Shown here: piece after piece, positions 31,716 to 40,868 of the stretch
Layout: every line of letters begins with the position of its first letter
How positions within the stretch are numbered: position 1 is the stretch's first letter
Source: Fragum whitleyi
Taxonomy: Eukaryota; Mollusca; Bivalvia; Cardiida; Cardiidae
Length of the DNA stretch: 64,000 nucleotides
NCBI GenBank assembly: GCA_948146395.1
Contig: OX411544.1
Location: forward strand, 39,911,419-39,975,418
Direction: 5' to 3'
Made by a program: the position numbers and the translations under genes
The notes under the pieces: model-generated
The model's database searches: none
Seen by the model: only the letters and a program-made list of their open reading frames with translations
What the model was told of the DNA's origin: nothing

Positions 31716-32715
31716 GTAGGATATTATCAACTGGATGTCATACCAAGATTATGCAAGAGCGATTTTTATTTATTCCCACCTCAAAGAATTTCAATCGTAA
31801 ATTCAATGCACGCTGAAATTAAAACGAAACTGTAAACTAAAATTATATAGGAACACTGAGAAAATGATAGACATTGCTTGAAACAGTTTTTAAGAAGTAG
31901 AGTTTAGGTCCATTGTCTATTTTATTGTCATTTGGGCAAGTTTTCTTAGATCATATATATTATGTAAAACTGTCATTCAGTGATAAAATGTATTAAGATT
32001 ATGATAAACAAGATGTTAAGATTATTTAAAAAAAAACATTTTATTGTCCTATTAAACATTGAGTTTCTTTTATTTCGGACCGGAAGCCTTTGATGGCTCA
32101 CAATAATGTTTCAGATGTCATACAATTTGTCTAAGAAATAACATGATTTTATCATCTACCTTTAAAGCTGCTCTTGCACAGATTGGGAAAATGTGGATTT
32201 TAACATTTTTCGTAAAATCAATCGGAATAAACTACCTCATCATGTTGAAGCCTTTAAAATAATAAGATTCAATCTGGTAATGCATCGAAAGAAAGACCGA
32301 TATATCTGAATTTAGCTTAAATTCATTCTGAAAAATAAAATGACTACTAACGCTAAAAAAATTATTCTTCAATTTCGAGCCAACTATTTTCGCTTGACAT
32401 TCGGCATGTTTGTCTTATTAAATCAAAGATTAAGATTAAAGTATTTGACATCTGGAAACTTCATATCAATACAAGCAATATTGAAAGATTATTCATATAA
32501 AATAAAAATTTTGTAATATATAGACTAGAAATAAATAGACTGGATCCATTACTGATCAAACCACTTCGAAAAAATAAGTTACAAAATTATTGAAATATGT
32601 TTGTTTTTAGTGCCAATGCTTTGGGCCATTCTTAATAGTCTAAAAATACACACATCTCCAATTGTAAGAACAAGTTTTGTATTTTTTCTATAAAAAACTG
32701 TGAAAGAGCAGCTTT
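31716..32715. other. No gene seen
   Basis: AT-rich flank downstream of the calmodulin-like gene. The words GCTGCTCTTGCACAG (32168) and CTGTGAAAGAGCAGCTTTAAAG (32699) are inverted relative to each other over about 18 bases and bound about 530 bp that includes GAAATGTGG-type AT sequence; this may be another decayed TIR element. Confidence 0.35.
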
Positions 32716-33225
32716 AAAGCTTTTCGGTGGATTATCGAGAAAAAACGGTAGATAATCATTTGATAATCGCACCGACTAAACACTATGATCGAAAACATAT
32801 TCTCCGCTTTCGTTAATGTCATACTATCTGACGTTATCTAAGCGGAGACTAATAAATGATGTCAACTTAAACGTTGCAAAGCAACATCGTGCAAAATTAC
32901 CCGCTTTAAGAAAATTTGTGGTTAAAATTTCACATTTTGTCTCATTTTGGCATTTAAAAAAAGAATAATCGTTTGGTTTCAATTTACTTCGAACCAGTCC
33001 AATTTACCATACTTATATTTGGATGGTAAAGATCTTATGTAGAAGTACTGAAGAAACCAAGTATCTGTGGATGCAAACGGTGGAAAAGAATGATTGATAT
33101 TTCATTTCGTGATAAACAAAAGCTTAACTCGTTACTCCGTCTCTCGTGAAAATATATCTTTCGTTGTTCATCCAATGATATATAATCGATCTTACAAAAA
33201 CCAAATCATTATCCTCTTTTTACGT
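32716..33225 (+). repeat. Foldback repeat M5 with an extra insertion
   Basis: GCTTTTCGGTGGATTATCGA, GGTAGATAATCATTTGATAATC, TGACGTTATCTAAGCGGAG, TTCACATTTTGTCTCATTTT and AATAATCGTTTGG follow the order of the copy at 56395. The hairpin (ATTTCATTTCGTGATAAACA..GTTGTTCATCCAATGATAT) is split from the left part by about 100 bp not found in that copy. Confidence 0.65.
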
Positions 33226-33651
33226 CCAACTGGTCATTTGGTTCTTCATACGGAACTCTTGGGCAGATCAGAGAGTACACTCGTTTTCCGGTGAAACTAT
33301 GTGAACGTATTTCTCCCGATATCTTAGCACCGATAATCATTCTAAAAAACACGGTATAGACAACAGCAAATATTTCTCTCTATAAAATACTTTCCCCTTT
33401 TGATCGACATTGTTGTCAGAGAGTTTTAAGTTTTTCTTAGCACAAGTGCTCCACTGGAGATTTAACGATCAACAAGCGATATTTGAAAAGGAGCATCACC
33501 TACGGATTGGCTACGCTAGGCTGGTGGATTCTGGATAGTTAATATAAGAAATCAACGAGCATGAGTTGCCAGTCTCGAAAGTACACAATGTATAGATTTC
33601 TCTTTTGATAGTGTGCCAAGTTACAAGTGAATACGGCCTCAGTAACACAGG

Positions 33652-33840
33652 CAGTAACTTTGTAAAATTGGCAAGGTGAATGATTTTTAAATGATTTCCG
33701 AATAATATTGAATGAATAAGAGGATTAAGTTTTGAATGAAATTAAGTGGAGGTTATATGTTATCGATTATTTCCTCCTTTTTGACGACATTAGTGATCCT
33801 TAACTAAAACATGCATGAATTGTCTATAATTAGCTTTCCG
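33652..33840 (-). mobile_element. MITE M1, copy f (partial, reverse)
   Basis: CAGTAACTTTGTAAAATTGGCAAGGTGAATG, the reversed TTGAATGAATAAGAGGATTAAGTTTTG, and a hairpin remnant GGAGGTTATATGTTATCGAT. The far half is missing. Confidence 0.65.
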
Positions 33841-33986
33841 CGTCATTAATAAACAATCTAATGATAAGAAATTCACTAGCAGTATCACAAAATAAGGTTT
33901 CGCGCGATGACGTTTACGAAAACATAAAGACTATCATGGCAGAAAACCATCGAGCCTGCATAGCATCTACACTTGCTGAACTGAAC

Positions 33987-34048
33987 ATCGGGAAATTGAC
34001 AATCGTTCCGATCAAAATCATTTGAAATCATTCACTCAGCGCTCCATT
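33987..34048 (+). mobile_element. MITE M1, copy g (left fragment)
   Basis: GGGAAATTGACAATCGTTCC..ATCAAAATCATTTGAAATCATTCACTCAGCGCTCCATTG then changes abruptly into the tandem array, consistent with the array having inserted into it or replaced its right part. Confidence 0.65.
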
Positions 34049-34822
34049 GAAAAATGACCTTGACTGATGACAATGAAACTTGTAACAAGAGAACGGCCTT
34101 GACCATTCAAAGTTTTCGCAAGATGTATAAGTTTTCTCGTTTTTTCATCAATTTAACCTTAAAAATGACCTTGCCCTGACCTTGCGTGATGACCTATAAC
34201 TTGGTTCCAAAAGAAAATGCTTGTCCCAGGCAATCATCATGTGAAATATAAAGGCCCTTTCACTTACCATGCGCAAATTATCGCCTTTTATTCACAAATT
34301 TGACCTTAAGAAATGAGCTTGACCTTGGCTGATGACCTTGAACTTGGTACCAACAGAACGTGATTGTCCCAGGCAATTATCACGTAAAACATGAAGGCCA
34401 AATCACTTACCGCTCAAAAGTTATAGCAAAATGTCACTTTTTTCATTTTTTTCCCACAAATATAACCTTGAAAAATTACCGTGACCTTGACTGATGATCT
34501 TGAACTTGGTACCGACAGAAAGTGTTTGTCCCAGGCAGTTTACATGTAAAATATGAAGGCCCTATCACTTACCATTCAAAAGTTATCGCACAATATCAAA
34601 GTTTCGCATTTTTTTCACTAAATCGACCTTGAAAAATGGCTTGACCTTGACTGATGACCTTGATCTTAGTACCAATACAAAGTTCTTGTTTCAGACAATC
34701 ATCTTGTGAAATATGAAGGCCCTATCACTTACAATTCAAGTGTTATTAAAATGTCAAAGTTTTCGCACGACGAAGACGACGACAACGACGATACCAAGAC
34801 TATAGCAATACCCCGGTTTTTC
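34049..34822 (+). repeat. Tandem array, about 155-bp unit, 4-5 copies
   Basis: Each unit has CTTGACTGATGACCTTGAAC, TTGGTACCAACAGAA, TTGTCCCAGGCAATCATCAT, GTGAAATATGAAGGCCCTAT and CACTTACCATTCAAAAGTTAT in that order. It ends with a purine/ACG-rich segment (CGCACGACGAAGACGACGAC) and CCCCGGTTTTT. The architecture resembles bivalve pearl-type elements (central tandem repeats with an ACGACG-rich end); that assignment is inference. Confidence 0.8.
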
Positions 34823-34837
34823 TCCGAGCTAAAAATA

Positions 34838-35170
34838 CAGTTAGTTACATCGTGAAATTGACATTCGCCTTGATCAAAACCATTCTGAATCACGCGCTCA
34901 GCGCTCCATCTTTTCATTCCAAACACGTACTTTAAACATTAAAAACGCTCATTAAATAAAAAAACAAAAACAAAAAACGTCTGATTTTTCCATGAAGACG
35001 CAAAAGAAAACCCCAGAAAAGCCGTGTATTTCATCAATGGGAGGTAACAGAAATCGATAAATTCGTCCAATTTGGCCGGAATTAGCGTTATGGTATTACC
35101 TCCCTCGAATTTCACCCAATACTCACTCATCGCACTCATTCAATATAATCCCAAAATCATTCTTGAATAA
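34838..35170 (+). mobile_element. MITE M1, copy h
   Basis: TA at 34836-34837, then CAGTTAGTTACATCGTGAAA. GCGCTCAGCGCTCCATC and ATTACCTCCCTCGAATTTCACCC are retained. The right TIR is not recognisable and the hairpin is degraded. Confidence 0.8.
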
Positions 35171-35561
35171 CTCTCCTTTTCAATTTGCAAACTGAAATTT
35201 TATCAAAACGATAAATATTCTATATTGTAGAGCTTAAATAAGAAAAGCAAAATCGCTGGTTGGTGACGAAAATTTCAAAATTATACCGTACTTGCAATAT
35301 TTATGTGCCAACATACACATTGGAGCTAAAACAACAAATTACTGCACAGCTCGTGTTTAACCCTTTAACCAGGGGATTGACCCCATATCCTAATTTTTGA
35401 TCCTCTAAAGATTCATGTAGGAAGTGATTTTTGCTCACTAAATTCACATTGGTCTGTAGACTATACAATAACAAAGAATATATAAATTAGTGTCTTAATA
35501 ATTATGTTACTGAATCAACATTAGCAATAAAGTGCCTATACTAAAACACTTTCCTGTTCAT
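35171..35561. other. No gene seen
   Basis: AT-rich sequence with no recognised repeat. Confidence 0.35.
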
Positions 35562-35753
35562 AATAATAATAATAATAATAATATCTTTATTTATAGAAGG
35601 TAAAAACATTAAGACATCATTTTCAAACAACAATAGCTAAAAAAGTGTCTTTTTTACAATGTTGCCTTCTCTCCCGCAAACACAATCGATCTAACTCATC
35701 TATTTTCTGACTCAATCTCACTATCTGACAACCAAACTATATACATTTCTGAC

Positions 35754-35762
35754 TCCCTCCCT

Positions 35763-35844
<82 letters not shown>

Positions 35845-35857
35845 CACACACACACAC
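35754..35857 (+). repeat. (TCCC)n-(CT)n-(CA)n compound microsatellite
   Basis: Four CCCT-type units, then about 35 CT units, then CACACACACA. Lies inside the LINE 3' untranslated region. Confidence 0.95.
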
Positions 35858-36008
35858 TCTCGCGTTATTCAGAACACTTATTTTGCAAATAAGAAAAAAT
35901 CAAGATAACACAAACAATGAGATTAAATTTATGTGATCACGTACGGACAGACACACAGGTTTATATTCATTGGCTAGGATTTTGAAAAACAAATATAGAC
36001 AAAAATTA

Positions 36009-37943
36009 TCAATTATTTTGTCGGTCGAGTAAATAGTTCTTCATTTGTTTTTTAAAACTATACAATGTTTTGGCTTCCCTAATGAAGGTTGGAATTTTAT
36101 TCCATATTTCCATACTGGCATAAGAGAAAGCCCTTTTCTTAAAGGATGTCTTATACCTTGAGCTTATAATATCACGACGGGTAGCAGATCTTAAGTTATA
36201 TGAAGAGTTTTTAGAAAAAGAAATTATGTCTGTAATGTATTTAGGTGTTAAATTATTTAAGGACTTATATATAAGTAGCGCAGTGTGATAATTGCACCTG
36301 TTATCAAAATTTAACCATTTTAGTTTATTAAAAAGAAATTTGGAAGGTGTTTTAATTGAAGCCCCAAGCAAGATGCGGGCAGCCTTTTTCTGGAGCAGGG
36401 TTATTTTTGACAATTTTCGTTTTGTGGTCCTTCCCCAGATAGAACAACAGTAATCAAAACAGGGAAGTATATATGAACTATAAAAAAGTTGTTTCATTTC
36501 AAAAGTAAGGTATAAATATATTCGTTTTAGCAAGGCTATTTTACCGTTTATTTTCAAGCATGTTTTATCTATATGTTCAGCCCATGTTAAGTGTTTGTCA
36601 ACATTCAAACCTAAAATCTTTTGTGACTCGACGTTTTCTATTGGGATATTGTTTATACGCAGATCAAGCTTAGAAGATATAGTTTTAGTTTTTGGCCCAA
36701 TGAGCATACACTTGGTCTTACTAGGATTCACTAGCATGTTATTTTTTGTGCACCAATCGAGAATACAATCTAAACTTAACTGAAGATTTCGTTGCATGTC
36801 TAATAAGTCAGTTCCAGACGTGTAAAGTGTTGAATCATCAGCATAAAGATCCAAGTTTGAGTTCTTAATGTATAGACTTAGATCATTTATATAAATTAAG
36901 AATAGAATGGGGCCCAAAATTGATCCCTGCGGAACACCACTAGTTAATCTTTGAGGAGACGAAAACATGGTTTTATGTTTAATACATTGGGTTCTTTCGT
37001 TTAGATAAGAAGTAAAAAGTGACAATGACTTCTTAGAAAAATTATGTAGTTTTAATTTGTGCAAAAGAATTTCGTGATCGACCAAATCAAATGCTTTCTT
37101 GAAGTCTACAAACACAGAACCAATTATTTTTCCTGAATCAATGTCATTTAGCCATTCATCTATTAGTCGGGTAAGCGCAGTTTGGCATGAATGTTTTTCC
37201 CTGAAACCAGATTGTAGAGCTTCTAATACATTATTTTTGGAAAGAAAAGAGTTCAGTTGGTTTGCTAAATGACGTTCGAAGACTTTGGATAAAGTTGGTA
37301 GAACAGAAATTGGACGATAGTTATTGGGGTCATCTTTCGACGATCCTTTATGTAAGGGGAGCACACAGGCCTGTTTTAAAGCTATAGGGAAAATACCTTG
37401 AGCAATACTGTTATTGATAATTGCTGTAATTGGCAAAACAATTTGGTCTCCACATTGTTTTAGGACATTTGCACCGATGTCATCCATGCCAGTAGCTTTA
37501 CAGGTATCCAATTTCTCTATTATTTTGCTAACCTCAAAGGGGGTTATGAATTTCACATCAAACACTTGATTTTCAAGTTTACTTTGTAGACATGAATGTA
37601 TGTAAGAAAACGAACTTTCGTCAAACCTTACCTTCTTGACGATTTTCGCTATGTTTATGAAATGGTCATTAAGGCAATTTAAAATCGAATGAGTGTCCCG
37701 AACCTCAAATCCATTGTAAATTAAAGTAGAGGGAATGTGTGATTTTTCAAAAGTATCATTATCATTATTTTGTATTTTTCGAAAATTCCGCCATAATTCT
37801 TTTGAGTTTGTACCCTTTTCAATAGCATTATTATAATAATTTTTCTTACTTTTACGTATGAGATGTGAGGTCTTATTTCTCATTCGTTTGTAGTTTTCCC
37901 AGTCTTTTAATTTGTGGAATCGATCACGTTCATGTTGAATCAT
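36009..37943 (-). CDS. LINE reverse transcriptase, open frame
   Basis: 644 residues. The region before the RT (1-190) is the basic linker that normally follows an APE-type endonuclease, for example KKNYYNNAIEKG and WRNFRKIQNN. RT: NNYRPISVLPTLSKVFERHL (208-227), SGFREKHSCQTAL, palm motif FVDFKKAFDLVDH with D280, SGVPQGSILGPILFLIYIND (335-354), and YADD (367-370) with both catalytic Asp. Thumb and C-terminal part: KTKCMLIGPKTK, LPCFDYCCSIWG, LQKKAARILLGA. No stop or frameshift, so it is much younger than the copy at 4216-6640. The family belongs among CR1/L2/jockey-like LINEs by motif style; a finer call is not possible. Without the endonuclease it cannot mobilise itself. Confidence 0.93.
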   Translation of the reverse strand: MIQHERDRFHKLKDWENYKRMRNKTSHLIRKSKKNYYNNAIEKGTNSKELWRNFRKIQNNDNDTFEKSHIPSTLIYNGFEVRDTHSILNCLNDHFINIAKIVKKVRFDESSFSYIHSCLQSKLENQVFDVKFITPFEVSKIIEKLDTCKATGMDDIGANVLKQCGDQIVLPITAIINNSIAQGIFPIALKQACVLPLHKGSSKDDPNNYRPISVLPTLSKVFERHLANQLNSFLSKNNVLEALQSGFREKHSCQTALTRLIDEWLNDIDSGKIIGSVFVDFKKAFDLVDHEILLHKLKLHNFSKKSLSLFTSYLNERTQCIKHKTMFSSPQRLTSGVPQGSILGPILFLIYINDLSLYIKNSNLDLYADDSTLYTSGTDLLDMQRNLQLSLDCILDWCTKNNMLVNPSKTKCMLIGPKTKTISSKLDLRINNIPIENVESQKILGLNVDKHLTWAEHIDKTCLKINGKIALLKRIYLYLTFEMKQLFYSSYILPCFDYCCSIWGRTTKRKLSKITLLQKKAARILLGASIKTPSKFLFNKLKWLNFDNRCNYHTALLIYKSLNNLTPKYITDIISFSKNSSYNLRSATRRDIISSRYKTSFKKRAFSYASMEIWNKIPTFIREAKTLYSFKKQMKNYLLDRQNN

Positions 37944-38015
37944 TTATAGAGATCATTTTCAAATTCACTTTGTTTGCTGTTTTTTAATCATTCAAAACCA
38001 GTTTTGACCTCCAGG

Positions 38016-39583
38016 GGCCTGTTTCATCAATAAATGTCCTGGGACGTGTCTTAAAAGTGTCGTAGGACACATCCTAGGATGTTCGTAAGTCAGTTTCATC
38101 AAAACATCCTAAAAGGTTCCTAGGACGTTCATTTGCGTTTCACCAAACTTTGTCCTAATTTAACCATGCTCGATTAAAAAGCCCCAAAACGCATGTGATA
38201 AAATCACGTGCAAGCTAATTATAGCCGTGTAGATTGGTTTACCTCATATGTGAAATGTCGGTAAGGAGAAAAAAAATCAAAGATAATCGAACGGGACAGA
38301 TACTTTAGGTTTACCTCGTAGGTTGTTTTGGTAACGCTGTAAAATTTTGGTGCCTTTCAATTGACTGAGAAAAACAAATTTGCTGTTATTTCTCACAGCC
38401 ATTTATAGAGACGATGAATGACCAACATAAGAAAATCAGTCATTTGCAAGGCACTTTTCAAAACAATGATGAATGATATTGCGATAGAATCCGCAATGTT
38501 CATCCGATTTGTTTCAAACTATAACGATGTAATTGTATCATCGTCAGGATGGTTCCTGAAGAAAATGGGTCAAGTCCGTCAAGTATAGCGAAAATATGGG
38601 CTTACGGAAATTTGATAAAAATAGCTATAATTATCATGATAGTCTCCATATTTGTCATCCGATTTGCTTTAACAAAATACACGATAATTCACTTAGCATA
38701 ATGGTCAATCTTAAAAAAAAAACAAAAAAAACTAGTGTCCGTGGAGAAATTCGGGCTTAACGAAGTTAAAATATCGTTTTTGTGATATATTAAACAGTTT
38801 CATCTGATTTACTTCAAGCTCTCATAGAATGATTTTACTAATTTATGGATCGTTCCCTTTGAAATGAGTAAGGTCCTTCAAGGGCAACAGGAAAAAATGC
38901 CTTATGAAAATATGCTAACATTTTACTATCCCCTTACTTTTGACTGTCTTTGGGATGGGTTTTCCTGCATAACTTTCATATAACATGTGACTGATTCTAA
39001 CACAGACTTGTCATGCCATAGGTGGCCAGTAGGGCGTCCTTGGATTTCATTGGCCTCTAGTTAGAAAGAAGAAGGACAGAAAATGTTCTTACTACACCTG
39101 ACCCAAGTTATCGTTTCGCTCAAAAAGACGGTCTCGTTGTATAGTAGGAGAATCTCATGTCGGTTTTAAAGGCGGTCTTGGGATGTTTTTACTGCGAACT
39201 TATTACATCGCCCTCAACGTGTTCTATTTTGTTCACACTCAAAGAGGTCATCGTCACACTGCGCTCTGTGCTGTCTCTGCAGATATGCTCGGTGCTCCAA
39301 ATGCATACCTGCGCCAATCATTGCAATGTTGATACTACTACGCATTCATACTGCCCTAGCAACTTTTGGATCGCAACAAGAACATCATTAGGCTTCTCGT
39401 CCCTATCTGGCCATAATATTCTCGTTCCTTTTAGTCTCACCGAAATCGGTGTCCTACGTTTGGGACAAAATATAGGAACTTCCTAAATCTCTCGAGTTTG
39501 ATGAAACCCGATTTGTGTCTTAAAAATGTCATAGGACGTTTTTAAGACAAAAATACGTCCTAAACAGTTTGATGAAACAGACC
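38016..39583. mobile_element. TIR element T5 (1.57 kb)
   Basis: Left GGCCTGTTTCATCAATAAAT and right inverse GTTTGATGAAACAGACC, each flanked by CCAGG (38011-38015 and 39584-39588), a likely 5-bp target duplication. Subterminal regions repeat GTCCTAGGAC/TTAAGACA-type words in both orientations. The - strand between 39490 and 39160 has one longish frame with no motif that I recognise. Superfamily uncertain. Confidence 0.75.
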
Positions 39584-39632
39584 CCAGGACTTAATGGCCA
39601 AGAGGTCAATAACTTTTAAATTGGACAAGCTA

Positions 39633-40065
39633 CAGTTAATTACATCGTCAAATTGACATTTAACTCAATCAAAACCATTCTAAATCGCTCACTCAGTGCT
39701 CCATTCATTCATTCCAGACACTATTTCAAACCATTCAAAATTGCTCCAAACTCATTGAAAAACATATAACAACAACTTCGTTCAAAATGAAAATAGCCGG
39801 GAAAAATCGGGATATCACTTAATAAATTGAAATTGTAAGCGTCGGATAGGTCCTTGAAGAAATAAGAATCTATCTATTGAACTTGTATGCATATTTAATA
39901 AAGGGAGGTAATCATTATTGCTAATTTTGTTCATCCTGAACAAAATTTGCAATGCTGGATTACCTCCCATTAATTTCACTCAAAACTCGCTCCACACTCA
40001 TTCAATTTCATTCCTAAATCATTCCACAATCATTCACCCTGTCAATTTCACGATGTTGTTTTCTG
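39633..40065 (+). mobile_element. MITE M1, copy i (full length, 433 bp)
   Basis: TA-CAGTTAATTACATCGTCAAA at the left and CACGATGTTGTTTTCTG-TA at the right. Hairpin at 39901-39971: AAGGGAGGTAATCATTATTG and its inverse with loop CATCCTG. Confidence 0.92.
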
Positions 40066-40067
40066 TA

Positions 40068-40562
40068 GCAAAAGCCCTACTTCAGCACTGCGTTCAGGAT
40101 AACAACATCGGTGCGAACTATTTGCAAATTGTACCTCGCTTTGTACGTGCACTTACGTGCAAAGCGGGGTTTTATTTTACAAACAATTTTCAACGTTTTG
40201 TTATTCTGATCGCAGGGCTGGTCTTCATCAACGAAAAAATGGTCAGTCGTTTTGTTGGTCCACATTATCGACGATAAGTTAAAACAGGTGCAGCGACGAA
40301 AAAAAAATATTTTGTAGAAATAATGACCAAATGATTCATTGGTTTCCTAGTTTCTTATCCTCCGTTGTTAGTTCCTCCTCCTTTCTATCAATTCTCATTC
40401 GATTTTCGACGCTTTTTCTTTCCGTTGTACCTTTTAACGCCGCTTTCAACATTATTTCAGTTATATCGCGGAGACTGGAGCTCCTAACAATGGACTCCCT
40501 GGTATTCCTCTCACCAGTACAACCATCACATCCTTTCATAGCCTTTAGCTGCTATATCACAT
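40068..40562. other. No gene seen
   Basis: A palindrome-like GTACGTGCACTTACGTGC lies near 40143. The open frames on both strands between 40331 and 40564 are low complexity and unsupported. Confidence 0.3.
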
Positions 40563-40690
40563 AGGGTTACGATTATCAACCCATTGGTGAGAGACAAATA
40601 GTCGGAAAGAATGTGTTCCGCCGTCAGGGATCGAGCCCGGGACCTCTAGATTGACAGTCCGACGCACTACCAACTGCGGCTCTATAAGAG
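40563..40690 (-). mobile_element. tRNA-Asp-like SINE, 3'-truncated (reverse)
   Basis: On the - strand: GCCGCAGTTGGTAGTGCGTC, GGACTGTCAATCTAGAGG (GTC anticodon position), CCCGGGCTCGATCCCTGACG (B box), and TTTCCGACTATTTGTCTCTC. It stops after the ACCAATGGGTTGATAATCGT block; the tail is missing. Confidence 0.8.
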
Positions 40691-40741
40691 GCGGTAAGAC
40701 CAGTCTAAATATTTTTTTATCATTTAATTCCTATGTTGTGT

Positions 40742-40784
40742 GTACCCATTTGAACCGTCACGACGTGACGGTTCAAATGAGTAC
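40742..40784. repeat. Near-perfect hairpin 3' of the ankyrin gene
   Basis: 20-bp arms with a single mismatch around a 3-base GAC loop. The inner 14 bp (ATTTGAACCGTCAC) are perfect. It lies 85 bases after the ankyrin stop codon on the - strand, so it would be in the 3' untranslated region if that gene is transcribed. Confidence 0.85.
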
Positions 40785-40868
40785 CAACAATAAAGGGTTG
40801 ATTTATAATTTTTCCAATTCTTTGATCAAAAATCCAAAATAAATCCTCTGTCAGTATCTCTTCTCCTT

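Larger units (their letters stand above)
35562..37960 (-). mobile_element. Non-LTR retrotransposon (LINE), 5'-truncated
   Basis: The - strand ends AATAAAGATATT and an (ATT)8 tail at 35562-35585. The 3' untranslated region carries a CT/CA microsatellite (35754-35857). The coding part is open for 644 codons. The endonuclease expected upstream is absent, and element-like sequence stops near 37960, 56 bases before element T5 begins. Confidence 0.88.
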
